This document shows positions 61,068-64,000 of a stretch of DNA of 64,000 nucleotides, piece by piece (the first letter of the stretch is position 1; each line of letters opens with the position of its first letter). The notes beneath the pieces are model-generated. The model searched no databases, was not told where the DNA came from, and saw nothing but the letters and a program-made list of their open reading frames with translations. Both the position numbers and the translations under genes were made by a program. The stretch comes from Gemmatimonadales bacterium (lineage in GTDB: Bacteria > Gemmatimonadota > Gemmatimonadetes > Gemmatimonadales > GWC2-71-9), in NCBI GenBank assembly GCA_019637315.1, contig JAHBVU010000003.1, positions 240,353 to 304,352 on the forward strand. Direction: 5' to 3'.

Positions 61068-62303
61068 ATGCCAACAGTACGTCTGGACCTGATCGAGACC
61101 GTTGCGGTTGCAGCGGTCCTTCTCTTTGTCGGGTACGCCCTCGTCCGCCGGGTCTGGTTCCTCAACCGCTTCAACATCCCCGCCCCGGTCGTCGGGGGGT
61201 TCGTCTTCGCCGCAGCGGCGCTCGTGCTGCGACAGACCGGGGTACTGGCGTTCGAGTTCAACACCACACTGCAGTCGCCGTTCATGATCGCGTTCTTTAC
61301 GACGATCGGCCTGGGCGCCAGCTTCGGCCTCCTCAGGATCGGCGGGCCGCAGGTGCTCATCTTCTGGGGCCTGGCGACCCTGCTTGCCGCGCTGCAGAAC
61401 GGCGTGGGACTCGGCCTGGCTGCGGTGCTCGGCGTCGATCCGCTGATCGGCCTGATCTCGGGTTCTGTCACCATGACCGGCGGACACGGCACCGGGGCAG
61501 CGTTCGGCAAGCTGTTCGAGGAGCAGTATCAGGTTCCCGGGGCGGTGACGCTGGCTCTGGCTGCCGCCACCTTCGGGCTCGTCAGCGGGGGTCTGCTCGG
61601 TGGCCCGATTGCGACCCGCCTGGTTCGCCGCGACGCCCTCTCGAGTTCGGGGTCGACGGCGCGCCGCTCGGTGACGGTCGAGGTCGAGGTGACCGAGTCC
61701 GCCGACGCAGAGCCGCTGCCGGACGCCGCGTCGGACGAGTCTGCCTCGGCCTACCGCATTCTCCATGGGCTCGCCATCATCCTGGTTGCGATGGCGCTGG
61801 GCGGGCTGCTGAGCGCCTGGCTGGGCCGCTTCATTACCCTGCCAGCCTACATCGGCGCCATGATCGTGGCCGCCGTGATCCGAAATCTCGACGATCGTCT
61901 GGGCTTTCTCCGGATGGACCAGCGCACGGTCGAGGATCTGGGCACCGTGGCCCTGTCGCTTTTCCTGACCATGGCGCTGATGTCGCTGCGGCTGTGGGAG
62001 CTGCTCGAGCTCGCAGTTCCGATGCTCGTCATCCTGGCTGCGCAGGTGATGCTGGTGGCCGGCTTCGCATACTACGTGACGTATCGGGTCATGGGGCGTG
62101 ACTTCGAGGCGGCCGTCATGTCGGGCGGGCATTGCGGCTTCGGCTTGGGCGCCACCCCGAACGCCGTCGCCAACATGCGCGCCATCGTCGAGCGGTATGG
62201 CCCGGCACCCCGGGCCTTCCTCGTGGTGCCGATGGTCGGCGCCTTCTTTATCGACTTCACGAACGCACTGATCATTACGGCCTTCGTCAACCTGGTCCGC
62301 TGA
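61068..62303 (+). CDS. gltS: Sodium/glutamate symporter GltS, copy 2
   Basis: A 411-residue near-copy of the preceding gene, 27 bases downstream and probably co-transcribed. The transmembrane parts are almost identical, including TMTGGHGTGAAFG and CGFGLGATPNAVANM. The linker (about 195-230) is different and more acidic (VEVEVTESADAEPLPDAASDE). This is a tandem duplication whose linkers have diverged. AAGGGAAGG precedes the ATG. Confidence 0.92.
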   Translation: MPTVRLDLIETVAVAAVLLFVGYALVRRVWFLNRFNIPAPVVGGFVFAAAALVLRQTGVLAFEFNTTLQSPFMIAFFTTIGLGASFGLLRIGGPQVLIFWGLATLLAALQNGVGLGLAAVLGVDPLIGLISGSVTMTGGHGTGAAFGKLFEEQYQVPGAVTLALAAATFGLVSGGLLGGPIATRLVRRDALSSSGSTARRSVTVEVEVTESADAEPLPDAASDESASAYRILHGLAIILVAMALGGLLSAWLGRFITLPAYIGAMIVAAVIRNLDDRLGFLRMDQRTVEDLGTVALSLFLTMALMSLRLWELLELAVPMLVILAAQVMLVAGFAYYVTYRVMGRDFEAAVMSGGHCGFGLGATPNAVANMRAIVERYGPAPRAFLVVPMVGAFFIDFTNALIITAFVNLVR

Positions 62304-62365
62304 ACCCACCTCGCTGGCGGTCTTCGCGAGAGTCCGGACGCGAGACGGCGAGAACGAGAACAAAG

Positions 62366-62393
62366 AAAGGGCCGGGAATGGTCCCGGCCCTTT
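62366..62393. terminator. Bidirectional terminator between gltS and rpoC
   Basis: A 12-bp perfect stem (62366-62377 with 62382-62393), 4-base loop and T/A tracts on both sides, placed between convergent genes. It is a good intrinsic terminator in both directions. Confidence 0.85.
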
Positions 62394-62419
62394 CCGTTGT
62401 CCCACTGGCCATCGAACGG

Positions 62420-64000
62420 CTACACCGCTTCGACTTCCTCAACAACCGGAGGAGTCGGCACCGGCTCGCTTTCGGGAGCCGGCGGCGGCGGTTCGAAGCC
62501 CGGGGGCGACTGCACGTCGAGGTCGACGTACCGGTAGTGACCGGTGCCCGCGGGGATCAGGTGTCCGATGATGATGTTCTCCTTCAAGCCGCGCAGATCG
62601 TCTTTGGCGCCGCGAATGGCGGCGTCGGTCAGCACTCGAGTCGTCTCCTGGAAGGAGGCGGCCGAGACGAACGACTGCGTGGTCAAGCTGGCCTTGGTAA
62701 TGCCGAGCAGGAGCGGCTCGGCCGTTGCCGGGGTCAGCTTGCGGCGGATGACTCGCTCGTTTTCCTCACGGAAGCTGAGTTTGTCGACCGCTTCGGCCTC
62801 GAGGAACGAGGTGTCGCCCGGATCGGTGATGCGCACCTTCTGAAGCATCTGCTTGACGATGACACCGCAGTGCTTGTCGGCGATACGCACGCCCTGGAGC
62901 CGGTAGACTTCCTGAATCTCGTTGAGCAGGTACTCCTGCACCGCGCGCGGACCCTTGATGAGCAGGATCTCGTGCGGATTGACCGGCCCTTCCGTGAGGC
63001 GGTCGCCCGCGCGGACGCGGTCGCCTTCATGGACGCGAAGGTGCTTGCCGGCAGGCACTTCGTAGACCTGCGGCGGCTCCTTCTCATCGATGACCTTGTC
63101 CGCCGTCATCGGATAGACGAAGATCTCACGCTTGCCGCGCTTGATCTCGCCGAACTTGACGATGCCGTCGATTTCCGACATCGTGGCCGGATCCTTCGGA
63201 CGGCGCGCTTCGAACAGCTCCGCCACCCGCGGCAGACCGCCGGTGATGTCGCGCGTCTTGGCGCCTTCGGTCGAGATACGCGCCAGCACGTCGCCGGCCT
63301 TCACATGGGCGCCCGGCTCGACCGAGAGAATCGAGTCGACCGAGAGCTGGTAACGGGCGTCCCCACCACGCGCCAGCTTGATCACCTTGCCGTCCTTGCC
63401 CTTGATCACGACCGAGGGACGCAGGTCGACCTGGTTCTTGCCCGAGCCCGTGCGCCACTCGGTGACGACGCGCTTGGCGATGCCGGTGGCCTCGTCGACC
63501 GTTTCCGACAACGACTGGCCGTCGACCATGTCCTCGAAGCCGATCTCGCCCTCGACCTCGGTGAGGACCGGACGGCTGTAAGGATCCCACTCGGCGATCC
63601 GCTGGCCGCGCTTGATCTTGTCGCCATCGGCGACCTTCAGGCGCGCGCCATACGGGATGCGGTGATGGGCGCGCTCGGTGCCGTCGGCATCGAGCACGGA
63701 GACCACCATGTTGCGCACCATCGCGACGGTCTCGTTCTCCGAATTCTTCGCGGAATTGCCCTTGAAGCGGACAGTGCCGTCGAAGTTCGATTCGATGAAC
63801 GATTGCTCGTTGATCTGCGCCGCGCCGCCGATGTGGAACGTACGCATGGTGAGCTGCGTGCCCGGCTCGCCGATCGACTGCGCGGCGATGACGCCCACCG
63901 CTTCGCCCATATTGACCGGAGTGCCGCGGGCGAGATCGCGCCCGTAGCAAGAACCGCACACGCCGTTGGTCGATTCGCAGGTGAGCACCGAACGGATGCG
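62420..64000 (-). CDS. rpoC: RNA polymerase beta' subunit, C-terminal part (partial)
   Basis: The 3' end of rpoC; the frame continues past the right edge (R-I-R-S before VLTCES). Zinc-binding site 2 Cys are visible ([17 protein letters not shown]), then the bridge-helix-proximal [25 protein letters not shown] of the trigger-loop region, and the C-terminal domains ([37 protein letters not shown]). The tail is acidic and proline-rich. The catalytic NADFDGD lies outside the window. Confidence 0.98.
   Translation of the reverse strand, partial: RIRSVLTCESTNGVCGSCYGRDLARGTPVNMGEAVGVIAAQSIGEPGTQLTMRTFHIGGAAQINEQSFIESNFDGTVRFKGNSAKNSENETVAMVRNMVVSVLDADGTERAHHRIPYGARLKVADGDKIKRGQRIAEWDPYSRPVLTEVEGEIGFEDMVDGQSLSETVDEATGIAKRVVTEWRTGSGKNQVDLRPSVVIKGKDGKVIKLARGGDARYQLSVDSILSVEPGAHVKAGDVLARISTEGAKTRDITGGLPRVAELFEARRPKDPATMSEIDGIVKFGEIKRGKREIFVYPMTADKVIDEKEPPQVYEVPAGKHLRVHEGDRVRAGDRLTEGPVNPHEILLIKGPRAVQEYLLNEIQEVYRLQGVRIADKHCGVIVKQMLQKVRITDPGDTSFLEAEAVDKLSFREENERVIRRKLTPATAEPLLLGITKASLTTQSFVSAASFQETTRVLTDAAIRGAKDDLRGLKENIIIGHLIPAGTGHYRYVDLDVQSPPGFEPPPPAPESEPVPTPPVVEEVEAV

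Noticed and set aside
60543..62405. 620-residue open frame antisense to the gltS pair
   Set aside because: It is rich in Glu, Arg, His and Gln in repeats that mirror the membrane helices of gltS; there is no ribosome site or domain.

Overview
The window is one dense chromosomal block, about two-thirds GC by eye, from a Gram-negative-type bacterium. Two TonB-dependent receptors, lipoproteins, a Tat-exported dipeptidase and a NagZ-AnmK-MurQ murein-recycling operon all imply an outer membrane. The style fits Gemmatimonadota best: high GC, an EF-Tu with an unusual switch I, TonB receptors with carboxypeptidase-like regulatory domains, and minor-pilin operons without PilY. That assignment is inference; no 16S rRNA gene lies in the window. 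I see no tRNA or rRNA genes, CRISPR arrays, insertion sequences or prophage. No gap between genes exceeds 300 bases.

Region 1 (1-9.4 kb): the end of an FHA-trypsin fusion protein; the operon murQ-anmK-nagZ; a divergent lipoprotein gamma-glutamyltransferase; a glycine-zipper lipoprotein; and an operon of an unknown 140-residue protein, Fur and CcdA. Region 2 (9.4-19.9 kb): a TonB receptor, PriA, an L-Ala-D/L-Glu epimerase (again murein recycling) behind a promoter with an embedded inverted repeat, and a tight six-gene operon glyS - zincin - secreted beta-propeller - 88-residue unknown - ubiquitin-fold protein - HDAC-like deacetylase.

Region 3 (20-27.8 kb): a promoter and four overlapping prepilin/minor-pilin genes, two of them with EF-hand-like loops, converging on the operon trpS-pilT-purA, whose PilT lacks two signature residues. 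Region 4 (27.9-32.6 kb): an inositol-monophosphatase-family enzyme, Map, and a TetR/CerR-type regulator divergent from a second TonB receptor. Region 5 (32.6-48.7 kb): the str-tuf-S10-spc supercluster on the minus strand, from rpsL to adk. The alpha operon (rpsM-rpsK-rpsD-rpoA-rplQ) is absent from its usual place. Several ribosomal proteins carry low-complexity extensions, and tuf has codon usage unlike its neighbours.

Region 6 (48.7-64 kb): a CocE/S15-family hydrolase; a GSAM-like aminotransferase; an operon of an ArsR-type regulator, an M19 dipeptidase-like protein lacking metal ligands and a class A beta-lactamase-like protein; a paralogous pair of unknown four-helix membrane proteins; a Big-1/leishmanolysin lipoprotein; a cold-shock gene and rpsU separated by a strong hairpin; a tandem pair of glutamate:Na+ symporters; and the 3' end of rpoC running off the right edge.
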